This document shows positions 20,581-32,735 of a stretch of DNA of 64,000 nt, in pieces. This stretch comes from Diospyros lotus (Eukaryota > Streptophyta > Magnoliopsida > Ericales > Ebenaceae): NCBI RefSeq assembly GCF_014633365.1, contig NC_068352.1, forward strand, positions 21,547,310 to 21,611,309, in the 5' to 3' direction. A program made the translations under genes and the position numbers. Below the pieces are notes generated by a model. That model made no database searches, was not told where the DNA came from, and saw only the letters and a list, made by a program, of their open reading frames with translations. Position 1 is the first letter of the stretch; each line of letters begins with the position of its first letter.

Positions 20581-22276
20581 AGTTACATGGTATGAAAAGC
20601 CATGATTATCATGTTTTCACGGAATGCCTCCTCCCAATTGCACTAAGAGCACTCTTCAGACCCTATATGGAAGCCTCTAGTAAAGTTGAAAATTCTTTAG
20701 GAAACTATGTTCTTCAACTCTTAGGGTTAATAAACTAGAAATAATGGAAGAAAATATTAAGGTAACCATTTGCAAGCTAGAGCAAATTTTTCTATCTGGG
20801 TTCTTTAACTCAATAAAGCACTTACATGTACATCTAGGTTATGAGGCACGTGTTGGCGACCTAGTACACTATCGTTGGATGTATTCATTTTGGAGGTAAT
20901 TACAATGACAACATTACACAATATCCTTTGTTATGTGATCTAAAAATTTGAGTTAATATATTTTTGTTTACTCAATGAGTTTTTGCACACATTGAAGCGT
21001 AAAGTTAAAATAAGGCACGTGTGGAGGGCTCTATTTACGAGGCATACATCACAGAAGAAACTACCACTTTTTATTCGCATTATTTTGGACCTGATGTACA
21101 ATCAAGGATCAGACGAGGCCTATGAAATGATTATGGTGTTAACCTATCGCTAAATCATTCAACTTTTTCCATCATTCTGATCGACCTTCAGGTGCGTACA
21201 AAGATCAATTACTGAATGATCGAGAAATAGATTGTGCCACATTGTTTGTTTTTCTGAATGGTGATGAGGTCCAGCCATATATTAACCAAGTAATCACTCA
21301 TATCCTTGGTATTACCAACTTTAGGTTCCTCATTTGCATATATGATTAACATGGCCTCTATAAAAACAATTTATTTGTGGATTCTATTAAAGCGGATACA
21401 CCACACAAAAATTGATGTAGATAAGAGGATAGAGGTTGATTTCTCGAAATGGTTCAAAGAATACGTAAGTTTATCTTAAATTGTTAAACTTATTGTCGTG
21501 ACAAATATACAAATTATGCCATGTATTTTATATACGCATGTGTGCATGATCCAACTAATAAGATTAATAATCAACAAATACGTGACATGTCATGGGAGGC
21601 CCCTTGAAAATGGTGCGCACATGGCCTGTGTATATTATCAATGGGTACAAGTTTCACACAGATTCATGGAATCGAGGCAAGTCAATAAGAAACAACGGAG
21701 TTTGCACTGGAGGGTCAGTATACAGGCAACCCAGAGATGACTATTATGGTATACTCCAAGAGGTAATTCAATTGGAATACCCAGAATTACCAATCAAACA
21801 AGTGGTATTGTGTAATTGAACATGACCTGACCCCAAGACGTGGGACTCGAATACATGATCAATATGGAATAGTTGAGATTCGAGCAAACAGGAGGTACAA
21901 TCGGTATGATCTTTTTATACTTGCCTCTCAAGCGCATCAAGTTTATTAGGCTCCGTATCCATCTCAACAACGAAACTTTATAGACTGATGGGTGGTCATT
22001 CGAGCTAATTCTAGAAGTATAGTTCACGCCCCAATTATCGAGAAACCAAGGGATGCATATCAGGCACATGAGGAAATGTCAGTGCAGTCGACTGCAGTTG
22101 GAGACGAACAACTTGACATCCTTAGATATGAAGTTAGAGAATTCGAATGGGTGGATGAGTACTCCTACGATCAAAACCTTGTTGCGGGTAATGAGAAGCT
22201 AAACAATGAAGAAGTCGAAGATGAGGACGAAGAGGAAGAGGAGTATAACGACGAGCAGTCAGAGAACACAGAATAG
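20578..22276 (+). pseudogene. CACTA TNP2 C-terminal fragment, left arm repeat 2
   Basis: A second copy of the DUF4218/DUF4216-type half of TNP2. The DUF4218 part is at 20,580-20,900 (MKSHDYHVFTECLLP). The DUF4216 part is at about 21,590-22,070, with open frames carrying RDDYYGILQEVIQLEYPELP and IRNNGVCTGGSVY. The frame at 21,992-22,276 runs through the region after DUF4216 to an acidic tail and stop. It is similar to repeat 1 but lacks the nested CACTA. Multiple frame breaks. Confidence 0.75.
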
Positions 22277-22488
22277 CTACATAGGTGATAGTGAAAAACT
22301 ACAATATTATCCTTACATTTAATCTGTTAGTACAAAAAACACAATTTTAAACACGAGTTCATGAATATAACATAAACTATTATTTTATATGATAAATCAT
22401 ATTTTATTTTCAAAGTATTTAAAAATTGTTATCACAAGCTAATTGTTCTTTGTCATGTATGACAGAATATGATACACAAAGCATCATA

Positions 22489-22635
22489 TGGCCAATCTAT
22501 GCGACATTGTCAGTTCAGACAGAGTGATGCAAGGACCACATTGATACACCTTATCTTTAGTTTATTTATTACTTTGCATGTCAAACCTCTCACAATCATT
22601 TTTTTTTTTTTTTTTTTTTGTAGAGGGACATTCAA
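22489..22635 (+). pseudogene. CACTA Transposase_24-type gene 5' scrap, copy B
   Basis: Counterpart of 1-151, with a 21-base T run at 22,599-22,619. It continues leftward into the transposase repeat 2 flank, showing that the plus-strand arm is contiguous up to the copia insertion. Confidence 0.6.
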
Positions 22636-24826
22636 ACTTTATTTATTACTTGACCTAACATGATCGAATCAAACTTTCGATACCACTACCTTGGAGACTA
22701 TTTAAGTCCATACAAGGACTTTCTAAGCAGGCATACCTTCTCCACCTCTCCCTAAGTTCAAAACCCTTAGGTTGATCCATTAGAATCTTCTCCTCTAGGT
22801 CTCCATGAAGAAAAGCGGTTGTTACATCCATTTGCTCAAGATATAGATCTAATTGGGTAGTAATGGCTAGAAGAATTCTTATAGAAGTGTCTCACAACTG
22901 GAGAGAACACTTCGTTAAAGTTAACAAGTGGAACTTGAGTAAAACCTCTTACAACAGTCTTACCTTATACCTAGGCTTAGAGTGAACTCCTGCTCCCTTT
23001 TTAATTTTGAACAACCATTTGCAGCCTACCACACGCTACCCTTTTGGTCTTTCAACTAATTCTTAGGTATGGTTCTTAAGGGATGCAATCTCAGACTACA
23101 TCGCTTCCAGCTACTTGTCTGCATCCTTTGAGGCCATTACCACTTCACAAGAGGATCTTCTCTTATAGATTATGTTGCATTAATGAATACATAGGCTACT
23201 TGGTCTGAGTAACCTTCTCTTTGGAGAGGTCTACGGGATCTAAGCTGCCAGTCTCTTACCACATTATACCTATCAGGGTTAAGGAGGTCTCCTAAGCTGG
23301 AATCTACATCATTGTCACTGTCTTCCCCTTCAATTTGAGAAAGTTCTTGGACTTGGTGATGGTCACTAATAGATTTAGGTTTAGGAATTTCATGCTCGGA
23401 TTCTGGGACATCTTGGGTCAGATTTGGGGTTATATCAAGAATCTCCACCCAAACTGTTTCTCTAGGTTCTTCCTGATCATGCTGAGGTTCATGGCTTCCT
23501 AATTTTATGGTAGACTCCTCATCAAATGAAACATCCCTAGAAACTATAGTTTTTGGTCCATCTGATTCTAAGTTCCATAGTTTGTAGCCTTTAACACTCG
23601 ATAGGTAACAAATGAACAGGCATTTCTTTGCCCTTGGTTCTAGTTTTCCTTGCTTTATATGAGCATAGGCTCGGCAACCGAATGCTCTAAGATAGGTTAA
23701 GCTTAGCTTATGTTTAGTTCATCTTTCATAAGGGGTTTGGAGACTGATAGCTTTAGAGGGTGTTCTGTTAAGAACATGAGCTGCTGCAGCAATAGCTTCA
23801 CCCCTAAAAAGACTTGGGTAAATAAGCATGAAAAAACATGCATCTTACCCTTTTCAAGAGGATTCTATTCATCCTCTCGGCAACCCCATTTTGCTTGAGA
23901 TTTTCGAGAGCTGTAAGATGTCCAATAATACTACCATCCTTACACATTTGGTCAAACTCTCTATTACAAAATTCCAACCCATTGCCAGTTCTTATGACCT
24001 TGACCGACTTGCCATTTTGGTTCTCTACCATACTTTTCCATGTCCTAAATATTTCAAAAATGTTATTCTTTGATTTTAGAACATATACTCACATCATCCT
24101 TGAGTAGTCATCTATAATTGATAAGAAATACCGAGAGCCCCCATGAGTTTCTGTTTGGACTGGACCCCATAAGTCTGAATGTATATAATCTAAGGGTGCT
24201 TTAGATGAATGGATTGTTGTTTTATTGAATTTAACTTTGGTTGCTTTGCTTGAGATGCAGGATTCACATTTATTTAATTTTAGAGATTGTCCTAAATCCA
24301 GAATACATTGGTTTGCAAGTTCCTTAAGCCCTTGCTCACTAATATGTGACATGCTTAAATGCCACAGACTTGCTTTGGACCTAGAATTAATGCTAACGAC
24401 TATAGTTTCACCACCTAGAATGATGGCCTGCAGAAGATAAATTACATTCTTTAAAACAGCCCTCATGCAGATTAGAGACCCCTTTAAAATTTGGACAGCT
24501 CCATCTTCACCTTTAAACTTAAGACCATTCCTATCCAATTCACCAAGAGATATCAGATTTTTTTTTAATTCAGGGACATACCTAACGGATGTTAGGGTTC
24601 TAAGAGAGTCATCATGGAGCTTTAACCTAATATCTCTAATCCCTTGAACCTTGCATTCATGATTATTTCCAAGCAAGACCTTTCCTCCATCGATTTCTTT
24701 AAAGTTTTGCAGCCAATGTTTTCTTGGGGTCATGTGAAAGGAGCAACCAGAGTTCAGGACCCACTCTAAGTTGTTTGCATTTTCACTTAATATAAGGGCT
24801 TCCAAACTATCATTAACTAAAGTCAC
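22636..24826 (-). pseudogene. pol: Copia pol remnant, copy B
   Basis: The frame 24,826-24,089 (245 residues) is open from the protease-like region through integrase up to GGSRYFLSIIDDYS, longer than in copy A because the base lost after 1,750 is present here. The rest of integrase is in another frame (24,031-23,804, RTGNGLEF; the Asp of copy A's RTDNGLEF is Gly here, removing a catalytic residue). The linker (23,448-23,170) is open further than in copy A. RT ends at about 22,640. Non-functional. Confidence 0.85.
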
Positions 24827-24884
24827 AATAGTTTGCCCCTCTTCCTAAATTTTCCTTTTCGGCTAAGTCCTTCTTCCTCTTTGG

Positions 24885-25644
24885 ACCAAGTCGCTTAATG
24901 TGACCTTCTTGCTGACAGTAACAGCACTTTAGAGGACTTTTTCCATTCCTAGATTTAGATCTAGATTTACCTCTATTCTTTTTGTCTTTTTTTGTGCTTC
25001 TTGATCTAACTGATAAGGCATCCCATGAGTAGTTTTATCATTCATCTTAAACCTCAATTATTTGGAATTTAATGCACCAATGACATCTTCTAATGTGAGC
25101 TTATCTCCACCATGTTGAAGGATGTCTACAACATTCTCATAAGATTTAGGCAGTGAATATAAGAGCACTAACGCTTTGTCCTCATCTTCATATTTCACTC
25201 CTATGTTCTCTAAATCTATGTCCAACTTGTTAAATTTATCTATATGATCTGCAATTTTTGAGATTCTAGCATTTTGAAGTTGAAAAACCCGGCCTTTAAG
25301 TATAGACGGCTAGACAGAGTTCTTCTAAGGTAGAGGTCTTCAAGCTTCTTGCAGATTTCTGTCGCCGTCTTCCACTTCAATACCTCTTGAAGTACTTTAT
25401 CTCTCAGACTTAGAATCAGCATACTATAGGCCTTTTTGTTGATTTATTTTTGAGCTTTTTCTTGTTCTTCAGTCACTGTCGGTACTTCATTCCCGGTAGT
25501 TATGTCTATTGTCTTGGCTTCATGTTCCAAAGCTCCCTCAAGTTCTTGACTACAGAAAAGAGCTTCCATCTTTATCCTCCATAAGTCGAAATCATTTGTC
25601 CCATCAAATTTATCAATGTCAAATCTGGAGGTAGATTGCGCCAT
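24885..25644 (-). pseudogene. gag: Copia gag remnant, copy B
   Basis: Counterpart of 2,400-3,159, starting at 25,644, with the same frameshift near 25,275 and the same CCHC-like knuckle lacking its last cysteine. Confidence 0.8.
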
Positions 25645-25729
25645 ATCATTTTCTTGTGTTGAGCGAGATTCCTTGAGTTTCTTGAAAATCTTGGTCGCTG
25701 AAGAAGACTTATTCGCTTTGATACCACTT

Positions 25730-26352
25730 TGTTAGAGTATATCGCAGCACTCCCTCAAATTCTCTCAACTCTAATAACTCACCCTAGACATTCCCACACC
25801 CGAGAACACAAACAATATAAATAACATAACCGAGAATCAAAAAAAAAACAGTAAGAACACACGAAGATTTATACTGGTTCGATCTCAAAAGAGACCTACA
25901 TTCAGACTGCTATTCTGCACTCCAATCCACAATTTTGAAACAACCTTTAGGATGATTACAAGAGTACTCGAATCTATACCCAACCCATATACCCTAAAAG
26001 TTAAATAGATTCCCGAGAATACAAGACTTATACCCAGCCTTTCTCTTTCAATCTCTCCATTAATCCTAACCCACAAGATAGAAACAAAAGACCTTTCTGT
26101 AATGAAGCGCACACACACACCCCACTGCCTTGCCCCATGATCCCTATTTATAGATTATAGGGGCGTGAGATACAATGACTTAACTAACTGACCGTCTAAC
26201 CAAAATTAACTAACTAATTGAAACAGTCAACCACCATTCTAGAAACATACCTTCTAGAATTATACTTATTCTAATCGAAAAAATGCAGAGAGGAAGTATA
26301 CAAATGACAGCATACACAAATTATCATCTAATTTAATACAAGTGAAATAACA
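25730..26352 (-). repeat. Copia 5' LTR, copy B
   Basis: TGTTAGAG..AATAACA, 623 bp, with the minus-strand TATA box at about 26,144-26,153 and the primer binding site at 25,715-25,726. Next to it at 26,353 the CACTA sequence resumes. Confidence 0.85.
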
Positions 26353-26354
26353 CT

Positions 26355-27295
26355 ACCCCTCAAAACCGTCTCATGACATGTCCGTTGGGTTCCTCGTAAG
26401 TATTCCTTAATTTACTGATTAATTTTTATTTCAACAAAGAAACTTTCATTTTAGCACATGAGTTCACAAACTAATGTGTATTTTAACAGGTTTGATAACA
26501 ACTTGTACAAACCAGATATTTTCTGAATCATCCAAAGTAAGTTTGAGGGGCCATACCCAAGTTGGAAAAAGATAGACCTTGCTGTCAGAGAAATGTGATT
26601 TTGCGAGTTTAAGGTAATGTGTTATTTTAGTATATCTATGATTGATGATTTAATTTAATAATGTCTAAATTTAATTTGAATTGCAATTGAGTGAATGGTA
26701 TGGTTATGACTTGTAAAAAGGTGATTCATGTTCACAATAAAACAACACTCATGTCATTAGTAGTATAGATTTAATGGTGTATCTTCGAATTATTAGTAGT
26801 ATGCAATATTTGAATACTTTTTTATTATCCGTATACATGTATTTTTTTTTAATTCTTGTATCCATTTTTGTATAACTAATTGTGCTAGTGCTTAGAAATA
26901 AATGTTTCACATATTCTATTCGAGAAATTTATTTAGCATGTATACTATATGGGTGGTCTGCTTGTTATGAAATAACCCTTGTTTTGATTTTATTTTTTTT
27001 AACGTTTACTTTGTCTTAACATTATAGAAGACTGATCTTAGAATAGTGAATTGGAAAATCAAATCAGGACTAATTTTGAAAAGACTGCTTCCGACCGTAT
27101 GACGAACATATTGTTTCGTACTCACAAAGATTTAACTAAAAAATTCAGATTGGATGTGTCCGTCTGTATTTGAAGTCTTAAAAGAGTATTGAAATTCTGC
27201 ATAATTGAAGGACAAGTCTGAAAAAACAAATAAAAATCGAGCATCGGATGTCGGGGACAGTATGCATACCTGTGGTTCTATTCTCATGTTGGAGC
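26355..27295 (+). pseudogene. Transposase_24-type gene, left arm, copy B
   Basis: Counterpart of 3,870-4,812 with the same conserved blocks (about 26,490-26,615 and 27,233-27,295). Stops and lost splice sites make it non-functional. Confidence 0.65.
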
Positions 27296-28498
27296 ATAAA
27301 AAAAAAATTGATAATATTTGACATTTTCTTATTATTTTTATTTTGCTTCATTACTTTTTAAAAAACAACAATTTTTACATAAATACCTTTTTTCCCTTAC
27401 AACCGAGGATATTCTATGTAGGCAACCAAATTGCCTCGATTGAAAGAGAAAAAAATATATTCATGCAAAAATTATTGTTTCTTAAAAATTAATTAAGTAA
27501 AATAAAAATAAAAAAATATCAAATATTATCAATCTTTTCTTATGCTCCGTCATGAGAATAGAACCACAAGTATGCATATTGCCCCCAACATCTGAGACTC
27601 AATTTTTCTTTATTTTTTCAGACTTGTTCTTGAATTCTACAGAATTCTAATACTCTTTTAAGACTTCGAATACAGACGGACACATCCAACCTGATTTTTT
27701 AATCAAATTTTTTTGGGCAAGAAACAATATGTCTGTCAAACAGTTGGAGCCAATATTTTCAAAATTAATCTTGCTTTGATGTTCCAATTCACTATCCCAA
27801 GACCAGTTCTTCTATAATATTAAGACAAAGTAAAAGTTAAAAAAAATAAAAAACAAAATAAAATCAAAACAATGGTTATTTTCATAGCAAACATATCGCT
27901 CATATAATACTCATATTAAAAAAAATTTCTTGAATAGAATATGTGAGACATTTATTTCTAATCACTAACACAGCTAGTCATATAAAAATAAATATAAGAA
28001 ATAGAAAAAACATGTATACATATAATAAAAAAACATTCAAAGATCGCATATTACCAACGGTACGAAGATACACTATTTAATTTATACTACTAATAACAAA
28101 AGTGTTGTTTTATTGTGAATATGAATCATTTTTTTACAAACCATAATCATACTATTCACTTGATTGCAATAAAAATTAAATTTAGACATTATTAAAGCAA
28201 ATCATCAATCATTGATATACTAAAGCAATACATTACCTTAAACTTGTCAAACCACATTTCTCTGAAAGTATGGTTTGTCTTTTTCCAATTTAGGCATAAC
28301 CCCTCAAGCTTACTTTGGATGATTCAAGAAATATCCAATTTGCACAAATTGTTATCAAACATGTTAAAGCACATATTAGTTTGTGAACTCGTGTGCTAAA
28401 ATGAAAGTTTCTTTGTTGAAATAAAAATTAATTAGTAAATAAGAAATACTTATAAGAAACCTAACTGGCGTGTCATGAGATGATTTTAAGAGGTAACT
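26355..28498. repeat. ~2.1 kb palindrome, copy B
   Basis: Inverted arms 26,355-27,408 and about 27,433-28,498 around a ~25-base centre, as in copy A. It is the meeting point of the left and right arms of the composite CACTA. Confidence 0.9.
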
Positions 28499-28730
28499 GT
28501 GGGCGTAGATGAAACCTCAACTTCAATGGGCGTGGAAGAAGGCCCGTCATAGCTAGGGTGGGGTGTCTATGGGCTAGGAGAATCAAACCTCATCTTGGCC
28601 GACGGAAATGAATGTTCCCCTACAAAAAATATATATATATGATTGTAAGAGGTTCAACATTAAAAGTAATAAATAAGCTAAAGATAGGGTGTACCAATGT
28701 GGTCCTCGCCATCACTCTATCTGAACTGGC
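27540..28730 (-). pseudogene. Transposase_24-type gene, right arm, copy B
   Basis: Counterpart of 5,050-6,240, downstream of TNP2 on the same strand. The Pro/Ser-rich 5' part lies at about 28,495-28,625. Confidence 0.65.
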
Positions 28731-28984
28731 GATGTCGCATAGATTGGCCATATGATGCTCTATATGTCATATTCTATCATACAAAACAAATAACAGTTAG
28801 CAGGCATGCGATAACAATTTTTAAATTCTTTCGAAATAAAATATGATTTATCATGTAGGATAATGGTTTATGTTATATTCATGAACTCGTGTTTAAAATT
28901 GTGTTTTGAACTAACAAATTAAATGTAAGGATAAGATTGCAGTATTTCACTATCACCTATATAGTTATTATGTGTCCTGTAACT

Positions 28985-31900
28985 GCTCGTCATTATACTA
29001 TTCCTCATCTTCGTCCTCATCTTCAACTTCTTCATCATCTAGCTCCTCATCACACGTAACAAGGTTCTGAACAAAAAAGTACTCATCCACCCATTCAAAT
29101 TCACCAACTTCATCTCTAAGGGTGTCGAGTTATTCGTCCCCAACTACAGCCAACTGCACTAGCATTTCCTCATGTGCCTGATATGCATCCCTTGGTCTCT
29201 CAATAATTAGGACGTAAACTGTGCTCCTAGCATTAGCTCGAATGACCAGCCACCAATCTACCAAATTTCGTTGTCGAGATAGATACGGAGCATAATAAAC
29301 CTGATGCGCTTGAGAGGCAAGTATAAAAAGATCATATCGATTATACCTCTTATTAGCTCGAACCTCAACTATTCCATATTGATTATGTATTCGAGCCCCA
29401 CGTCTAAGGATCAGGTCGAACCATGTGCAATTAAACAGCACCACTTGTTTGATTGGTAATCCTAGGTATTCCAATTGGATTACCTCGTGGAGTATACCAT
29501 AATAGTCATCTCCGAGTTGCCCGTATACTAACCTTCTAGTGCAAACTCCATTGTTTCTTATTGACTTGCCTTGACTCCATGAATTTGTGTAAAACTTATA
29601 CTCATTGATAATGTACATAGGCCAAGGGCCCCCATGACATGTCACGTATTTGATGATCATTAATCTCATTAGTTGGATCATGCACCTGCGTATATAAAAT
29701 ACATGGCATAATTCGTATATTTGTCACAATAATAAGTTCAGTAATTTAAGATAGACTTACGTATTCCTTAAACCATTTCAAAAAATCAACCTCTATCATC
29801 TTATATACATCAATTTCAATCATGTATGGTGCATCCGCTTTAATAGAATCCACAAATAAACTACGTTGATAAAGGCTACGTTAATCATACATACAAATGA
29901 GGAACCTAAAGTTGATAATATCAAGGATATGAGTGATTGCTTACTTAATGTATGGTTGGACCTCATCACCGTTTAGAAAAACATACAATGTGGCATAGTC
30001 TATTTCTCGATCATTTAGTAATCGATAAGTTGGTAATATCAAGGATATGAGTAATTACTTACTTAATGTATGGTTGGACCACATCACCGTTTAGAAAAAC
30101 ATATAATGTGGCATAGTCTATTTCTCGATCATCTAATAATCGATCTTTGTATACACTTGATGGTCGATCAAAATGATTGAAGATGGAAAAAGTTGAATGA
30201 TCTGGCGATAAGTCAACACCATAATTATTTCGTGGACCTCGTCTAATCTTTGATTGTACATCAGGTCCAAAATAATGCAAACAAAAAGTAGAGGTTTCTT
30301 TTGTGATACATGCCTCGCAAATGGAGCTCTGCACACGTGCCTTATTTTTAATTTTACGTTTCAATGTGTGCAAAAACCTATTAAGTAAACAAAAATATAT
30401 TAACTCGAGTTTCTAGGTCACATAATAAGGGATATTGTGTAATATTGCCATTGTAATTACCTCTCAAATGGATACATCCAATGATAGTGTACTGATCCGC
30501 CAACAAGTGCCTCATAAGCCAAATGTATAAGTAAGTGCTCTACTAAGTTAAAGAACACAGGTGAAAAAATTTGCTCCAACTTACAAATTGTTATCTTAAT
30601 TTTTTCTCCATTATTTTCAAATTATTGACCCTAAGAGTTGAAAAACATGATTCCTTAAAGAATTGACTCAACTCTGCTAGAGACTTTCATATAAGATCTA
30701 AGAGTGCTCTTAGTGCAATTGGGATGAGACGTTCCATGAAAACATGACGATCATGGCTTTTCATATCATGCAACTTTGCTTCTTGCATGTCTACACAACG
30801 AGCCAAATCATATGCATACCCATTAGGAAGGTTTAATTGACATACCCATTCGCACACTACTCTCATTTGTTCCACGTCGAGAGCATATCAGATCTTTGGC
30901 TTTAAGTACTTACCATTATCTTGTGCCACTAATTCAAGTTCCCTACGTCAACAATACCCTTTTATGTCCATCCTAGCCTTAATGTTGTCATTTGTCTTGC
31001 CTTTGACATCTATCACGGTGTTAAAAGCATTATCAAATATGTTTCTCTCAATACACATTACATTCAAATTGTAGCGAATGAGATTTGTTTTCCAATATGC
31101 CAACTCCCAAAAAAATATTTTTCCTTGTCCAATTGTGGTATGTCTCGTAACCTTGCGTGCGAATTAGACATGTTTCAGTTATTTCTAGCAACGCCCAAAG
31201 TCGACCACATATGTCATCATCGCTCAACGTGGTGGAGGCCTACCCTTTTCAACGTTATTCTTAACAAAAACATCTAAATTCCTTTGAAACGAGTGATTCA
31301 TGGGCAAAAAACATTCGATGACAATCAAAAAATGATGTCTTTCGACCATGATTTAGCATGAATACTTTTGAATTCTCCATGCAATACGGGCATGCTAACT
31401 TGCCCACAGTCATCCAACATGATAGCATGTCATAGGCAAGAAAGGCATTAATAGTCCACATCAGTGCAGTCCTCATTTGAAAGTTTTGTTTGAGTGAAAT
31501 ATCGTATGTTGGCACATCAATATCCCATAACATTTTTAACTTGTCTATGAGAGATTGTAAGAACACATCTATTTTGGATTTCGGATTGTGAGGACCAGGG
31601 ATGATTATTGTAATAAACAAATACTCTTTTCGCATGCATATCCAAGAAGGAAGCTTATAAGGAGTGACAATCGCGAGCCAACATGAATAGGTTTTTCCAG
31701 ATTGACCATACGGTGTGAAGCCATCAGCACACAGCCCAAGCCTGACGTTGCATGGTTCACAAGCAAAATCAAGATGCACATTATCAAAGTGCTTTCATGC
31801 TTCTCCATCAAATGAGTGGGACAACACACCTGACTCCTATGGGTTTTCATAGTACCATCTCATCTCCCAAGTTGTTGTCTTCAATGCATAAAGCCTCTGA

Positions 31901-32735
31901 AGCTTAGGTATTATAGGTAAATACCGCATCCGTTTAATTGGAACATCCTTTCGCCTCCCAAGTCTTACCTTGTGGCTTATATATCGTAGGACATGACAAA
32001 ACTTGCACTCAGTTGCATCAGTATCATACTTGAAATAGAGTATACACATTTTAACACAGCAATCAATCTTTTGAAACCCAAGACCCATCTTAGAAATCAT
32101 CTTCTTTATCCTGTAAAAGTCCTTGGACATCCGATTGCCTTCGGGCATCAACTCAATTATTAGTTACACCCAAGCATTATAGCATTGCTCAAGTAAGTTG
32201 AAATCAACTTTAATGCTAAGCATCATCATCGGTGTAGAAAGTTCGATGTGAGTAGTGCAACCATCATATATAGGTATTCTTGCATTATCCAACATGTCAT
32301 AGAAGCCTTGCGCATCTATATTAGGTTATTCTTCTTCATTCTCCAAAATATGAACTCTAACAGAAGGACCTGCAGCATCTATCACCATTGCAGCATATGC
32401 ATTTGGATTATCCTCATAAACCCTTTGTGCTGGTGCCTTCGTTCGCACGTGGGATTCCATGGGGGCTCATCTTCCCCATGGCATGTCCAATAATAGTAAT
32501 GGGCAATGAATCCCTTCTGATAAAGATGCAATTTCACATCATCCACACTTAGGAATTTTCTACATTGACACTTAACACAAGGACACCTTAAGGTCTCGTC
32601 ATTCCGCAAGAACTGTGGCCGAGCACATACATAATATATGAAACTCTCAACTCCACATAAGAACTCATTTGTTAGCCCTCGATGATTAGGAGCCACTCTA
32701 TTATACATCCATGCCCGTTGCTCACGTATGTCCAT
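28985..32735 (-). pseudogene. CACTA TNP2 transposase remnant, copy B (right arm)
   Basis: The start at 32,735 opens MDIREQRAWMYNRVAPNHRG, with the Trp kept (TGA in copy A). The N-terminal transposase-associated domain runs to 32,382, the TNP2 core lies at 32,151-31,261, DUF4218-type sequence at 30,875-30,059 and DUF4216-type at 29,681-29,130. Stops and frameshifts remain between domains, for example after EMRWYYENP at 31,837. This is the most complete transposase of the composite element and also inactive. It transcribes away from the ARGONAUTE fragment's side, that is leftward from the 38.8 kb terminus. Confidence 0.85.

Larger units (their letters stand above)
22636..26352 (-). mobile_element. 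Truncated Ty1/copia retrotransposon, copy B
   Basis: Same structure and breakpoints as 152-3,867: LTR, primer binding site, gag, protease, integrase and a truncated reverse transcriptase. Identical truncation points show that insertion and decay came before the duplication (or that the two copies are alleles). Confidence 0.9.
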
